From positions 7,942,501 through 8,006,500 of the forward strand of contig NZ_AP023356.1 of NCBI RefSeq assembly GCF_018324205.1: DNA of 64,000 bases, in the 5' to 3' direction. The notes under the pieces were generated by a model that worked only from the letters and a program-made list of their open reading frames with translations, was not told the origin of the DNA and did not search any database. Position 1 is the stretch's first letter, and every line of letters begins with the position of its first letter. Source of the DNA: Actinoplanes ianthinogenes (GTDB lineage Bacteria; Actinomycetota; Actinomycetes; Mycobacteriales; Micromonosporaceae). The position numbers and the translations under genes were made by a program. Shown here in pieces: positions 33,305 to 40,846 of the stretch.

Positions 33305-34081
33305 GTGACCGTCGCCCCACCCGCCGCCACCCGGTCCCGCTGGCTCTCCGCGCTCCGTGAGCTCGGCCTGGTCGCGGTCATGTTCGTGGTCTACAAGATC
33401 GGACGCCTGGCCGCGAACGGTCACGTGGGTGAGGCGTTCGGCAACGCCCGCACCATCTGGGACCTGGAGCGCTGGCTGCGCCTGCCCGGCGAGCTGAGCG
33501 TCCAGCGCCGCCTGCTGTCCTGGCCCACCCTGGTCGAGCTGGCGAACTGCTACTACGCCTACGTCCACTTCCCGGCCACCGTCGCCTGCCTGATCTGGCT
33601 CTACCTGCGCCGGCCGGCCCACTACCGCTGGACCCGCAACGTGCTCGCGCTGGCGACCGGCGCCGCGCTGCTGGTGCACTTCGTGATGCCGCTGGCCCCG
33701 CCCCGCATGGTCACCGACACCGGCATGCTCGACCTGGGCCGCCTCTACGGCCCGGCCGTCTACGGCGCCCCGGAGACCGACCACCTGTCCAACCAGTACG
33801 CCGCCATGCCCTCCCTGCACGTCGGCTGGGCCGTGGTCGTCGCGATCGCCCTGATCGCCGCGACGTCGTCCCGCTGGCGCGGGCTGTGGGTCCTGCACCC
33901 GGTGATCACCCTGCTGGTGGTGGTCGCCACCGGCAACCATTACTGGCTCGACGCTCTCGCGGCCGGCGGCCTGCTGATCGCCGCCTACGCCGCGGTCCGC
34001 TCCCAGAGGCCCCTCTCCGCTCCTGAGCCGGTGCTGCTGCCCCGCCAGCGCGCTCTGCCAGAGCCCGCCTTCCGCCCGTAG
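33305..34081 (+). CDS. PAP2 superfamily membrane phosphatase (inositol phosphoceramide synthase-like)
   Basis: A 258-residue membrane protein with about six helices. It has the C2 motif MPSLHVGWA (~residue 168) and the C3 motif GNHYWLDALAAG (~residue 212), with the catalytic His of each. The lipid-phosphatase motif 1 is degenerate, as in the PAP2_3/AUR1-like group. It probably acts on a lipid phosphate at the outer face of the membrane. GAGGAG precedes the GTG start. Confidence 0.82.
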   Translation: MTVAPPAATRSRWLSALRELGLVAVMFVVYKIGRLAANGHVGEAFGNARTIWDLERWLRLPGELSVQRRLLSWPTLVELANCYYAYVHFPATVACLIWLYLRRPAHYRWTRNVLALATGAALLVHFVMPLAPPRMVTDTGMLDLGRLYGPAVYGAPETDHLSNQYAAMPSLHVGWAVVVAIALIAATSSRWRGLWVLHPVITLLVVVATGNHYWLDALAAGGLLIAAYAAVRSQRPLSAPEPVLLPRQRALPEPAFRP

Positions 34082-34109
34082 CCTCCACCGCGCCGCCGGC
34101 ACCGCCGGC

Positions 34110-34510
34110 ACCGCCGGCACCGCGTCCTTCCAAGCCGTGTCGGGCCGAGCCGGACTCGTCCCGCACCGCACCGCTCCGCGTCGCCCGCGCCTCCGCCGCA
34201 CCGCGTCCGCGCAAGCCGTGTCGGGCCGAGCCGGACCCGTCCCGCACCCGCACCCGCACCGCATCGTCCGCGCCGCCGTCGCACCGCGTCCGCCCGAGCC
34301 GTGTCGGGTCGAGCCGGGTCGGGGGTCGGGTCGAGCCGTGTCGGGCCGCATGGCCCGCGCCGCCGTCGCACCGCGTCCGCCCGAGCCGTGTCGGGCCGAG
34401 CCGTGTCGGGCCGAGCCGGGTCGGGGGTCGGGTCGAGCCGTGTCGGGCCGCATGGCCCGCGCCGCCGCCGCACCGCGGCCGCCCGAGCCTTATCGGGCCG
34501 AGCCGGTTCG
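34110..34510. repeat. GC-rich complex tandem repeat with about 100-bp period
   Basis: Repeated blocks of GCCGTGTCGGGCCGAGCCG and CGCCGCACCGCGTCCGC. The marker GGGGGTCGGG recurs at 34321 and 34423 (102 bp). Several short overlapping frames are open on both strands only because of composition. The remainder of 34082-34806 has no gene I can support. Confidence 0.7.
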
Positions 34511-34653
34511 GGCCGTGTCAGTGTCGGGCCGTCCCGCGCTGTGCTGTGCCGGGTCGTGCTGTGCGGGGGCGTGCCGGCTTTGTGGAACGCGCCGCCGACC
34601 GGTGAGCCGGCGGTCCGTTCCTCGCCCCGCTCGGCCGGGCCGGGTGCTGTGGG

Positions 34654-34668
34654 CGTACCGAAAGAATC
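34654..34668 (+). repeat. Dispersed word CGTACCGAAAGAATC
   Basis: Identical over 15 bp to the copy at 12086. The 22 bp that end at its CGTACCG also match 23730-23751 inside cydDC. It lies about 140 bp beyond the stop of the leftward gene at 34807, reading TTTCGGTACG in that sense. Confidence 0.6.
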
Positions 34669-34806
34669 GGACCGCGGGCCGAAGCGGTGTGCGGACCGTG
34701 CCCGGCCGCCTGCCGGCATCTGACCTTGTCGGCCGCGAGCCGTGACAGGCGGCCGCGACCGTGCCCACCGGATCCCTTCCCGGCAACGGGCCGTGACCTG
34801 TGGTGG

Positions 34807-35289
34807 CTAGTCCCACCAGTTCAACGGGTTGCCGTCCGGGTCGTAGACGTTGCTGTATTCCCAGTGGTGGCCGCGTGGGACGGTCCACTCGTTGATGGCG
34901 GCCTCGACGGTGTCGAAACCGGCGGCGGCAGGGACGGTGATGACGATGAAGCGGCGGTCCGGTGGCAGTTCCACGATGCCGCCCAGGTCGTCGAAGGTGT
35001 CCCGGAGCGGGGCCAGGTCGTCGGCGCCCGGTGGCTCGGCGGGTACGACCAGCAGGCAGATGTTGCCGCCGCGCTGCACGACTTCGAAGCTGCCGCCCGC
35101 GTGTACCCGGATCCGATCGCCCGCCGCGATCCCCTCGACGAACGCGGGCGTGCCGAGCACCAGGTGCAGATCCGGCTCGATGGTCCGGGTCAGCACCGTT
35201 TCGTAGACAAGGTGGCCACCCGCCCCGAGCCCGGCCAGCAACCGGACGTGCGAGTGTCCCGCCAATTCCTCAACGGTCACGCCGGGCAT
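34807..35289 (-). CDS. Probable DUF4265 domain protein
   Basis: A 160-residue soluble protein. The central segment VEGIAAGDRIRVHAGGSFEVVQRGGN and the C-terminal WEYSNVYDPDGNPLNWWD resemble the DUF4265 pattern, but I am not certain of the assignment. There is no signal peptide and no membrane segment. It lies upstream of repeats and 126 bp downstream of the SCO5389-like gene on the same strand. The function of the family is unknown. Confidence 0.6.
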   Translation of the reverse strand: MPGVTVEELAGHSHVRLLAGLGAGGHLVYETVLTRTIEPDLHLVLGTPAFVEGIAAGDRIRVHAGGSFEVVQRGGNICLLVVPAEPPGADDLAPLRDTFDDLGGIVELPPDRRFIVITVPAAAGFDTVEAAINEWTVPRGHHWEYSNVYDPDGNPLNWWD

Positions 35290-35415
35290 TCTGGGGCATT
35301 TTGGTCATCGGTCGCTCCGCAACGCGCCGCAGTCTCGCATATCGTTGCCGACTCGCGATCTTCGCTTTCCCCGATGGGCCGGCCGGGCGGCGTGCCGCCC
35401 GGCCGACGCCGCTGG

Positions 35416-35808
35416 TCAGCAGTTGCGCAGTTCGGGGGACTGGTTCAGGAGTTGGCCGCGGGGGGAGACGAAGCGCTGGAAGCGCTCGCTGCCCACGGCG
35501 GAGAAGTCGAACGCGGCGACTCGGTGGCAGTTCTGGAAGGCGAGCTTGGCGCCGAAGTGGCGTTCCAGCCCACCGCGGATGGCGTCACTGGCCAGGGCTC
35601 GCAGCAGCTGGCCGCGCTCCGCCTCGCACGGCGGCGGCACCTCGTGATCCGCGAAGTCCGCCCCGTTGGCACGCAGGTCGGTCATCACCGTGCTGACGAC
35701 TTCCCATGCGTACGGCAGCGACTCCCGGACGCAGTCGACGAACTCCGCGTCGGTCACCTCCCCGCGCTCCGCCACGGCCAGCAGATCCGGTGACACGTTG
35801 AGCGACAT
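35416..35808 (-). CDS. SCO5389-like small protein, possibly zinc-regulated
   Basis: A 130-residue protein resembling the actinomycete SCO5389 family throughout: SLNVSPDLLAVAERGEV, VDCVRESLPYAWEVVS, GQLLRALASDAIRGGLERHFGAKLAFQNCHRVAAF and the C-terminal LNQSPELRNC. Four Cys are spread through the protein, including the final residue. No catalytic function is known to me. A Zur-like 7-1-7 box lies 44 bp upstream of the start, so expression may rise in zinc starvation. Confidence 0.72.
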   Translation of the reverse strand: MSLNVSPDLLAVAERGEVTDAEFVDCVRESLPYAWEVVSTVMTDLRANGADFADHEVPPPCEAERGQLLRALASDAIRGGLERHFGAKLAFQNCHRVAAFDFSAVGSERFQRFVSPRGQLLNQSPELRNC

Positions 35809-35851
35809 ACCTGTCTCCTCCTCGATCGGTGCTTCAGTGCCCTCATCTTGT

Positions 35852-35866
35852 TGGAAACGGTTTTCA
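35852..35866 (-). promoter_or_regulatory. Zur-like box
   Basis: TGGAAAC-G-GTTTTCA has 7-1-7 symmetry with one mismatched pair and fits the actinobacterial Zur consensus TGAAAAT-G-ATTTTCA. It lies upstream of the leftward SCO5389-like gene. The match is by eye only. Confidence 0.6.
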
Positions 35867-35901
35867 TTACAAAGACGACACGCGGGCCGGATGGCTCAGG
35901 T

Positions 35902-35916
35902 CGTACCGAAAGAGGG
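35902..35916 (+). repeat. Dispersed word CGTACCGAAAGAGGG
   Basis: Six bases after the stop codon of the leftward monooxygenase, reading CTCTTTCGGTACG in its sense. Confidence 0.55.
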
Positions 35917-35922
35917 TTTGCG

Positions 35923-37023
35923 TCAGGCGCGGCTGAGGACTCGGGCCACGGTGTTGCGGGCGGCGAGGGTGAGGCGGTGCGCGGGGACGAGCAACGTGGC
36001 CGCCAGCTGGACGCGGCGCTGTTTCGGGTTGGTCAGCTTGCGGTGGCCGGCCTCGTAGCGGCGCAGGGCGGCCTGCGGGTCGGTGGGGGAGTCGGCGAGC
36101 GCGATGGCCAGGCGGTGGGCGCCGGCGATGGCCATGGTGGAACCGTCGCCGAAGAGCGAGACGCAGGACGCGGCGTCGCCGAGCAGGGTGATCCGGCCGC
36201 GTGACCAGGAGTCCAGCTGAACGCGGGTGACGGCGTCGAAGTAGATGTCGTCGGCGTCCCGCATGCGGTCGAGGAGTTCGGGCACGCGCCAGCCGATGCC
36301 CTGATACACCTCGGTGACCAGCTGTTTCTGTGCGGCGATGTCCCGGCGGCCGAGGCCGGTGAGCTCGGGGTGCCGGAAGATGAACGCGGCACCCGCCTCG
36401 CCCCGGCCCGGGTGCAGGCCGACCAGGCGTCCCGGGACGTTGAGCAGCTCCACCTCGTCAGGGTTCGCCGGCGGGCCGCCGAACTGGACGGTCGCGACGT
36501 AGAGCCCGACGTGGTCGGTGAACTCGCGCTCCGGGCCGAACGCGATCCGGCGCACCGCGGAGTGCAGGCCGTCGGCGCCGATGACCAGGTCGAACCGGCG
36601 TGCGGCGGAGCGCTCGAAGGTGACGTCGACGCCGTCCGCGTCCTGCCTCAACTCGGTGATGGTGTCATCGACGATCAGCTCGGTGTCGTGCTCGGTGGTG
36701 GACCAGAGCACCCGGGCCAGGTCGCCGCGCAGGATCTCGACGTCGCCGTTGCCGGGGCTCATCGGGAGGCGGGCGATCGGGTGACCGGCGCCGTCCAGGA
36801 TCCGCATGCCTTTCGCCTGGGTGGCGGTGGCTCGCAGGTCGGGGAGGATGCCCATCTGCTCGGTCACCGGCAGGGCGGGGCCGCGCACGTCGACCGGGTT
36901 GCCGCTGGAGCGGAGGTCGCCGGCGCGCTCGACGATGGTGGTCTGCCAGCCGTTGCGGCTCAGCCAGTAGGCGACGGTGGTGCCCGCGATCCCGGCGCCG
37001 GAGATGAGTGCGGTGCGCTTCAT
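35923..37023 (-). CDS. FAD-dependent monooxygenase (PHBH fold, TetX-like)
   Basis: A 366-residue class A flavin monooxygenase. It has the GxGxxG dinucleotide motif SGAGIAGTTVAYWL at residues 9-22, the DG motif region VIGADGLHSAVRR near residue 157 and the second FAD motif RITLLGDAASCVSLFGDGSTMAI near residue 280. It uses NAD(P)H and oxygen to hydroxylate an aromatic or polyketide-like compound. It is divergent from a TetR gene with a large palindrome between, so induction by its substrate is likely. Confidence 0.88.
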   Translation of the reverse strand: MKRTALISGAGIAGTTVAYWLSRNGWQTTIVERAGDLRSSGNPVDVRGPALPVTEQMGILPDLRATATQAKGMRILDGAGHPIARLPMSPGNGDVEILRGDLARVLWSTTEHDTELIVDDTITELRQDADGVDVTFERSAARRFDLVIGADGLHSAVRRIAFGPEREFTDHVGLYVATVQFGGPPANPDEVELLNVPGRLVGLHPGRGEAGAAFIFRHPELTGLGRRDIAAQKQLVTEVYQGIGWRVPELLDRMRDADDIYFDAVTRVQLDSWSRGRITLLGDAASCVSLFGDGSTMAIAGAHRLAIALADSPTDPQAALRRYEAGHRKLTNPKQRRVQLAATLLVPAHRLTLAARNTVARVLSRA

Positions 37024-37060
37024 GATGCCCTCCCGTGGTGGTGGTCCCTTTCAGAAAACA

Positions 37061-37088
37061 GCACTCAGTGCAGAATTGCAATGAGTGC
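37061..37088. promoter_or_regulatory. 28-bp near-perfect palindrome, TetR operator
   Basis: Outer arms GCACTCA (37061-37067) and TGAGTGC (37082-37088) enclose inner arms TGCA and TGCA around GAAT. Only one pair in each half breaks symmetry. It lies between the divergent monooxygenase and tetR genes. Confidence 0.8.
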
Positions 37089-37120
37089 CGATTTGCAGTT
37101 GGTGCGGTAAAGTGCGAAGC

Positions 37121-37720
37121 GTGTCTCTTCGTGATCGCAAGCGCATCCGTACGCGGCAGGCCCTGGTCACCGCCGCGGCTGATCTGTTCGAGTCTCGGGG
37201 GTATGACGAGACGACCATCGCGGAGATCGCGGCGGCTGCGGAGATCGGGACCAGGACGTTCTTCAGTTACTTCGCGAGCAAGGAGGACCTGCTCTTCCCG
37301 GAGACCGACGGGCGGGTGCGGGCCGCGATGGACGCGATCGCTGCTCGGGGGCCTGACGACGGGCCCGCTGAGGTGCTGCTGGAGGCGCTGCGCCGGGTGG
37401 GGGAGGACACCGATGATCTGACCGGGCGGATCGCGGCGCTGCGGTTGCGGCTCATCCGGACGGTTCCCGCGGTTCGAGGGCGGGGGTTGCAGATCCAGAT
37501 GGATACGCAGCGCGAGATCGCCCGGCGGCTGGCGGAGGCGTTTCCGGACCAGATCGACGAGGTGACGGCGGCGGCGCTGACCGGGGCGTTCGTCGGTGCG
37601 GTGACCGCGGCGCTGCAGGTCTTGCTGGAGGACGGGGATCGGCCTGCTGATCCGGCGGCGGTTCAGCGGGCGATGGAGGTGGCGGTGGGGGTGGTGTTGA
37701 ACCCATGGTTCCGGAAGTGA
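37121..37720 (+). CDS. TetR/AcrR family regulator
   Basis: A 199-residue TetR protein from the GTG at 37121. The HTH is ETTIAEIAAAAEIGTRTFFSYFASKEDLLF at about residues 28-58. The C-terminal domain resembles the MftR-like group. A longer in-frame start at 37085 lies inside the operator. It is divergent from the flavin monooxygenase, which it probably represses. Confidence 0.88.
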   Translation: MSLRDRKRIRTRQALVTAAADLFESRGYDETTIAEIAAAAEIGTRTFFSYFASKEDLLFPETDGRVRAAMDAIAARGPDDGPAEVLLEALRRVGEDTDDLTGRIAALRLRLIRTVPAVRGRGLQIQMDTQREIARRLAEAFPDQIDEVTAAALTGAFVGAVTAALQVLLEDGDRPADPAAVQRAMEVAVGVVLNPWFRK

Positions 37721-37769
37721 TGCCGGGCCGTGGTGCCGCTCGAGCGTCGTAGCGGCGCGTCCGGCGGCC

Positions 37770-37968
37770 GTGGCGTTTGTGGCCGCGTCTCATCGACGTG
37801 GCGGTGCTCCAGGGCCGTGGCCGCGTCTCATCGCCGTGGCCGCGTCTCATCGCCGTGGCGGCGCTCCAGCGTCGTGGCGGCGCTCCAGCGTCGTGGCAGT
37901 GCTCCACGCCGTGGCAGTGCTCCACGCCGTGGCAGTGCTCCACGCCGTGGCGGTGCTCCAACGCCTGG
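37770..37968. repeat. 18-19-bp tandem repeat, about ten copies
   Basis: Units start CGTGG at 37816, 37835, 37854, 37873, 37892, 37910, 37928 and 37946. The period is 19 bp in the left half (CGTGGCCGCGTCTCATCGC) and 18 bp in the right half (CGTGGCAGTGCTCCACGC). It fills most of the convergent gap between tetR and the GntR gene. Confidence 0.85.
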
Positions 37969-38035
37969 TCCTGTGACCGGTGCCGTGTTGCCTCGGCCCC
38001 GCATCCAGCGGGCGGATGCGGGTGGCGTGCGAAGG

Positions 38036-38830
38036 TCAGCTGGTGGGGCGGCTCCAGTGGACGGAGAGGCCGGAGGCGGCGCGCTCGGTGCGGATCTCCA
38101 TGGCGGAGCCGAGCATGGTGGCGCGGTCGACGACCAGCACCGACCCGTCCAGTGCGAAGGTCACCCGCTCGGAGACCAGCACCGGCTCACCCGGCGGCCG
38201 TCGCAGCAAACCGGCCACCGGCTCGGCGAGCAGGCCGGGGCGCACCACCTCGGAGGCCCGGTGGACCAGGTGGCCGTGTTCGATCAGCGCGCCGTAGAGC
38301 GACAAGTCACTCAGATCGGCATCGGCCAGCTCGGTGCCCCGCACCCAGGACATCTGGTGCACGGCAGGCCGCCCGGCGACCAGCCGCACCCGCTCCAGAC
38401 GCAGCGCGGGCCCGTCGCCGAGCGTCGCGGCCGCCCAGTCCGGCGGGGTGCCGACCGCCTGGTCGAGGATCTCGGTGGTCACGGTGTGGCCCTGAGACCG
38501 CAGGTCGTCGGCGAACCCGTGCAACAGGTTGAGCTCATATCTCGCCCGGGGGAACACGAATGTGCCCCGGCCGGGCTCCTGCGACAGCAGGCCCTCGTCC
38601 TGCAACTGCTTGAGGGCCTGCCGCAACGTCGCCAGCGTCACCCCGTAACGCGTGCTCAGCTCTTTCTGCGGGGGCAGGGCTGCCCCGGGCGGCCACTCGC
38701 CGTCCTTGATCTTGCTGGTCAGGTCATCGGCGATGACCTGATATTTCGGCGTGCGCGGTGGCAGCGGGCACCTCCTGGTCGACCTGGTCGAGAGCGGCGC
38801 GGAACGCGGCGACCTCGGCTCGCAGGTCAT
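38036..38830 (-). CDS. GntR family (HutC/UTRA) transcriptional regulator
   Basis: The conserved protein begins at about PKYQVIADDLTSKIKDGEWPPGAALPPQKELSTRYGVTLATLRQALKQL (the winged helix) and ends with a UTRA ligand domain (GFADDLRSQGHTV...). The only ATG/GTG in frame is at 38830, giving 264 residues and a 107-bp overlap with the end of trpA. A CTG start near 38764 would remove the odd N-terminus. It follows trpB-trpA, and HutC-type AGTTNTAGAACT palindromes precede trpB, so autoregulation of a trpBA-gntR operon is likely. Confidence 0.8.
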   Translation of the reverse strand: MTCEPRSPRSAPLSTRSTRRCPLPPRTPKYQVIADDLTSKIKDGEWPPGAALPPQKELSTRYGVTLATLRQALKQLQDEGLLSQEPGRGTFVFPRARYELNLLHGFADDLRSQGHTVTTEILDQAVGTPPDWAAATLGDGPALRLERVRLVAGRPAVHQMSWVRGTELADADLSDLSLYGALIEHGHLVHRASEVVRPGLLAEPVAGLLRRPPGEPVLVSERVTFALDGSVLVVDRATMLGSAMEIRTERAASGLSVHWSRPTS

Positions 38831-39614
38831 CGGGTGTGGCGCCGTCCAGAACCCTACGCATCAGGGCGGCTCCGATCACCACCCCGTCCCCGGCCCGGGC
38901 GGCCGTGGCGGCCTGGGCCGGGGTGGAGATGCCGAATCCGAGCAGCACCGGCAGGTCGGTGACCGCCTTGAGCCGGGCGGCCAAGGGGGCCGCGGTGGTG
39001 GCCAGGGCGTCGCGCTCGCCGGTGGTGTCCATGACGCTCACCGCATAGATGAAGCCTCGGCTTCGCCTGCCGATCTCGGCCAGTCGATCGGGCGGGGTCA
39101 CCGGTGCGGCCAGCAGGACGAGGTCGATGCCGGCGGCGGTGGCGGCGGCCTCGAGGCGATCGGCCTCGTCGACCGGGACGTCGGGGACGATCAAGCCGGT
39201 GATCCCGGCCTCGGCGAGCCGTCGGCAGAACGCTTCCGGGCCGCTGCCTGCCCCCAGGCTGCGGCCTGCTTCCGGGCCGCTGCCGGCTTCCGGGTCGGCT
39301 TCCGGGCCGGTGGCCGTGGCCGGGCCGGTGGTGAACGGGTCGCCTCGGAAGACCAGATTGGCATAGGTCATCGCGATCAACGGGATACAGATGCGGCTGC
39401 GGGCCGCGGCCAGGTCGGTGAGGATGGACGCGACACTGGCGCCGAGCCGCAAGGCCTGGTCGGAAGCCTGCTGGATGGTGGCTCCGTCGAGCATGGGATC
39501 GGAGAACGGCAGCCCGATCTCCACCGCGTCGGCGCCGGCCGCCTGGAAGGCCAGCAGGTAATCGATCCAGTCCGGGGTGATGCCGCCGGTCAGATAGGGA
39601 TTGAGCCGTTTCAT
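38724..39614 (-). CDS. trpA: Tryptophan synthase alpha subunit with an extra loop
   Basis: A 296-residue TIM-barrel enzyme that cleaves indole-3-glycerol phosphate to indole for TrpB. The catalytic Glu is in AVEIGLPFSDP and the Asp in DPMLDGATIQ. A Gly/Pro/Ala insert of about 30 residues (TTGPATATGPEADPEAG... to GSGPEA) separates YANLVFRGDPF from FCRRLAEAGITGLIVPDVP, where other TrpAs have a short loop at the alpha-beta interface. The ATG overlaps the trpB stop by 4 bp. The C-terminus overlaps the gntR N-terminus by 107 bp. Confidence 0.92.
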   Translation of the reverse strand: MKRLNPYLTGGITPDWIDYLLAFQAAGADAVEIGLPFSDPMLDGATIQQASDQALRLGASVASILTDLAAARSRICIPLIAMTYANLVFRGDPFTTGPATATGPEADPEAGSGPEAGRSLGAGSGPEAFCRRLAEAGITGLIVPDVPVDEADRLEAAATAAGIDLVLLAAPVTPPDRLAEIGRRSRGFIYAVSVMDTTGERDALATTAAPLAARLKAVTDLPVLLGFGISTPAQAATAARAGDGVVIGAALMRRVLDGATPDDLRAEVAAFRAALDQVDQEVPAATAHAEISGHRR

Positions 39615-40765
39615 CGAACCTCTCCCGCCAGGGTCGCCATGTCCTTGTCGCCGCGCCCGGAGAGCGTCAGCAGCACCGTCGAGCCGGTCGGCAGGTCCGG
39701 GGTGCCGGCCGCGCGCAGCACCCAGGCCACCGCGTGCGCCGACTCCAGCGCGCAGATGATCCCCTCGCTGCGGGCGAGCCGGCGCACCGCGTCGAGCACC
39801 TCGTCGTCGGTAACGGTCCGATACTCGGCGCGGCCGGTGGTGCCCAGGTGCGCATGCTCCGGGCCGACACCCGGATAGTCGAGACCGGCCGCGATCGACT
39901 CGGCCTCGAGCACCTGCCCGGCGGCATCCTGAAGGACCAGTGAGCGATAGCCGTGCACCACGCCGGGTGTCCCGTTGGTCATCGCCGCGCCGCCGGCCGC
40001 CTCCACGCCGATCAGCCGGGCCGGTGTGTCGACGAATCCGGCGAACGTGCCGGCTGCGTTGGAGCCGCCGCCGACGCACGCCACCACCACGTCGGGGATC
40101 ACCGGTGTCTGTGCCCGGGCCTCCTCGCCGATCACCCGCTGCAACTCGCGGACCAACCAGGGATAGGGGTGGGGGCCGCCCACCGAGCCCAGGCAGAAGT
40201 GCGCCTCGTCCACCGCGGCCACCCAGGCCCGCATCGCCTCGTTGGTGGCGTCTTTCAACGTGCGGCTGCCGCTGGTCACCGGGATCACCTCGGCGCCGAG
40301 CAGCTCCATCCGGAACACGTTGAGCCGCTGACGGGCGATGTCACGCTCACCCATGTAGACGGTCGCCCGCATACCGAACAGGGCGGCCGCGGTGGCGGTG
40401 GCGACACCGTGCTGACCGGCGCCGGTCTCGGCGATCAGCCGGGTCTTGCCCATCCGCTGGGCCAGCAGCGCCTGGCCGAGCACGTTGTTGATTTTGTGCG
40501 AGCCGGTGTGCGCCAGGTCCTCCCGCTTGAGCAGGAGGGTCACGCCGAGCTCGGCGGAGAGGCGCTCCGCCGCGGTGAGGGCGGTGGGACGGCCGGCATA
40601 GGTCGTGCGCAGGTGGGCGAGACGCTCGCGAAAGGCCGTGTCGGACCAGGCGTCGCGGAATGCCGCCTCCAGGGCGGCGCACGCCGGGACCAGGGACTCC
40701 GGAACATAGCGCCCGCCGAACTCCCCGAACCGGCCGGTCGAGGTTGGCACGCTCATCACTGACAT
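39611..40765 (-). CDS. trpB: Tryptophan synthase beta subunit
   Basis: A 384-residue PLP enzyme joining indole and serine. The PLP lysine is in HTGSHKINN, and GGGSNAAGTF binds the phosphate of PLP. RFGEFGGRYVPESL at the N-terminus marks the TrpB1 class. The other trp genes are not adjacent, so this may be a second trpBA copy. GGAGGG lies just before the start. A hairpin with two GntR-type palindromes lies 12 bp upstream. Confidence 0.94.
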   Translation of the reverse strand: MSVMSVPTSTGRFGEFGGRYVPESLVPACAALEAAFRDAWSDTAFRERLAHLRTTYAGRPTALTAAERLSAELGVTLLLKREDLAHTGSHKINNVLGQALLAQRMGKTRLIAETGAGQHGVATATAAALFGMRATVYMGERDIARQRLNVFRMELLGAEVIPVTSGSRTLKDATNEAMRAWVAAVDEAHFCLGSVGGPHPYPWLVRELQRVIGEEARAQTPVIPDVVVACVGGGSNAAGTFAGFVDTPARLIGVEAAGGAAMTNGTPGVVHGYRSLVLQDAAGQVLEAESIAAGLDYPGVGPEHAHLGTTGRAEYRTVTDDEVLDAVRRLARSEGIICALESAHAVAWVLRAAGTPDLPTGSTVLLTLSGRGDKDMATLAGEVR

Positions 40766-40777
40766 CGGCCCTCCAAA

Positions 40778-40832
40778 GTTATAGAACTCTGCCGCCCAAG
40801 CATGCCATGCTGGGCGGCAGAGTTCTAGAACT
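40778..40832. promoter_or_regulatory. Long hairpin flanked by two AGTTNTAGAACT operators
   Basis: AGTTATAGAACT (40778-40789) and AGTTCTAGAACT (40821-40832, perfect palindrome) form the outer ends of a near-perfect inverted repeat. The arms TAGAACTCTGCCGCCC and GGGCGGCAGAGTTCTA and the inner AGCATG/CATGCT leave almost no loop. It lies between the LolA-like gene and trpB. It can terminate the former and bind a HutC-type GntR dimer pair controlling the latter. Confidence 0.78.
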
Positions 40833-40846
40833 ATTTTGCAGAGGGG

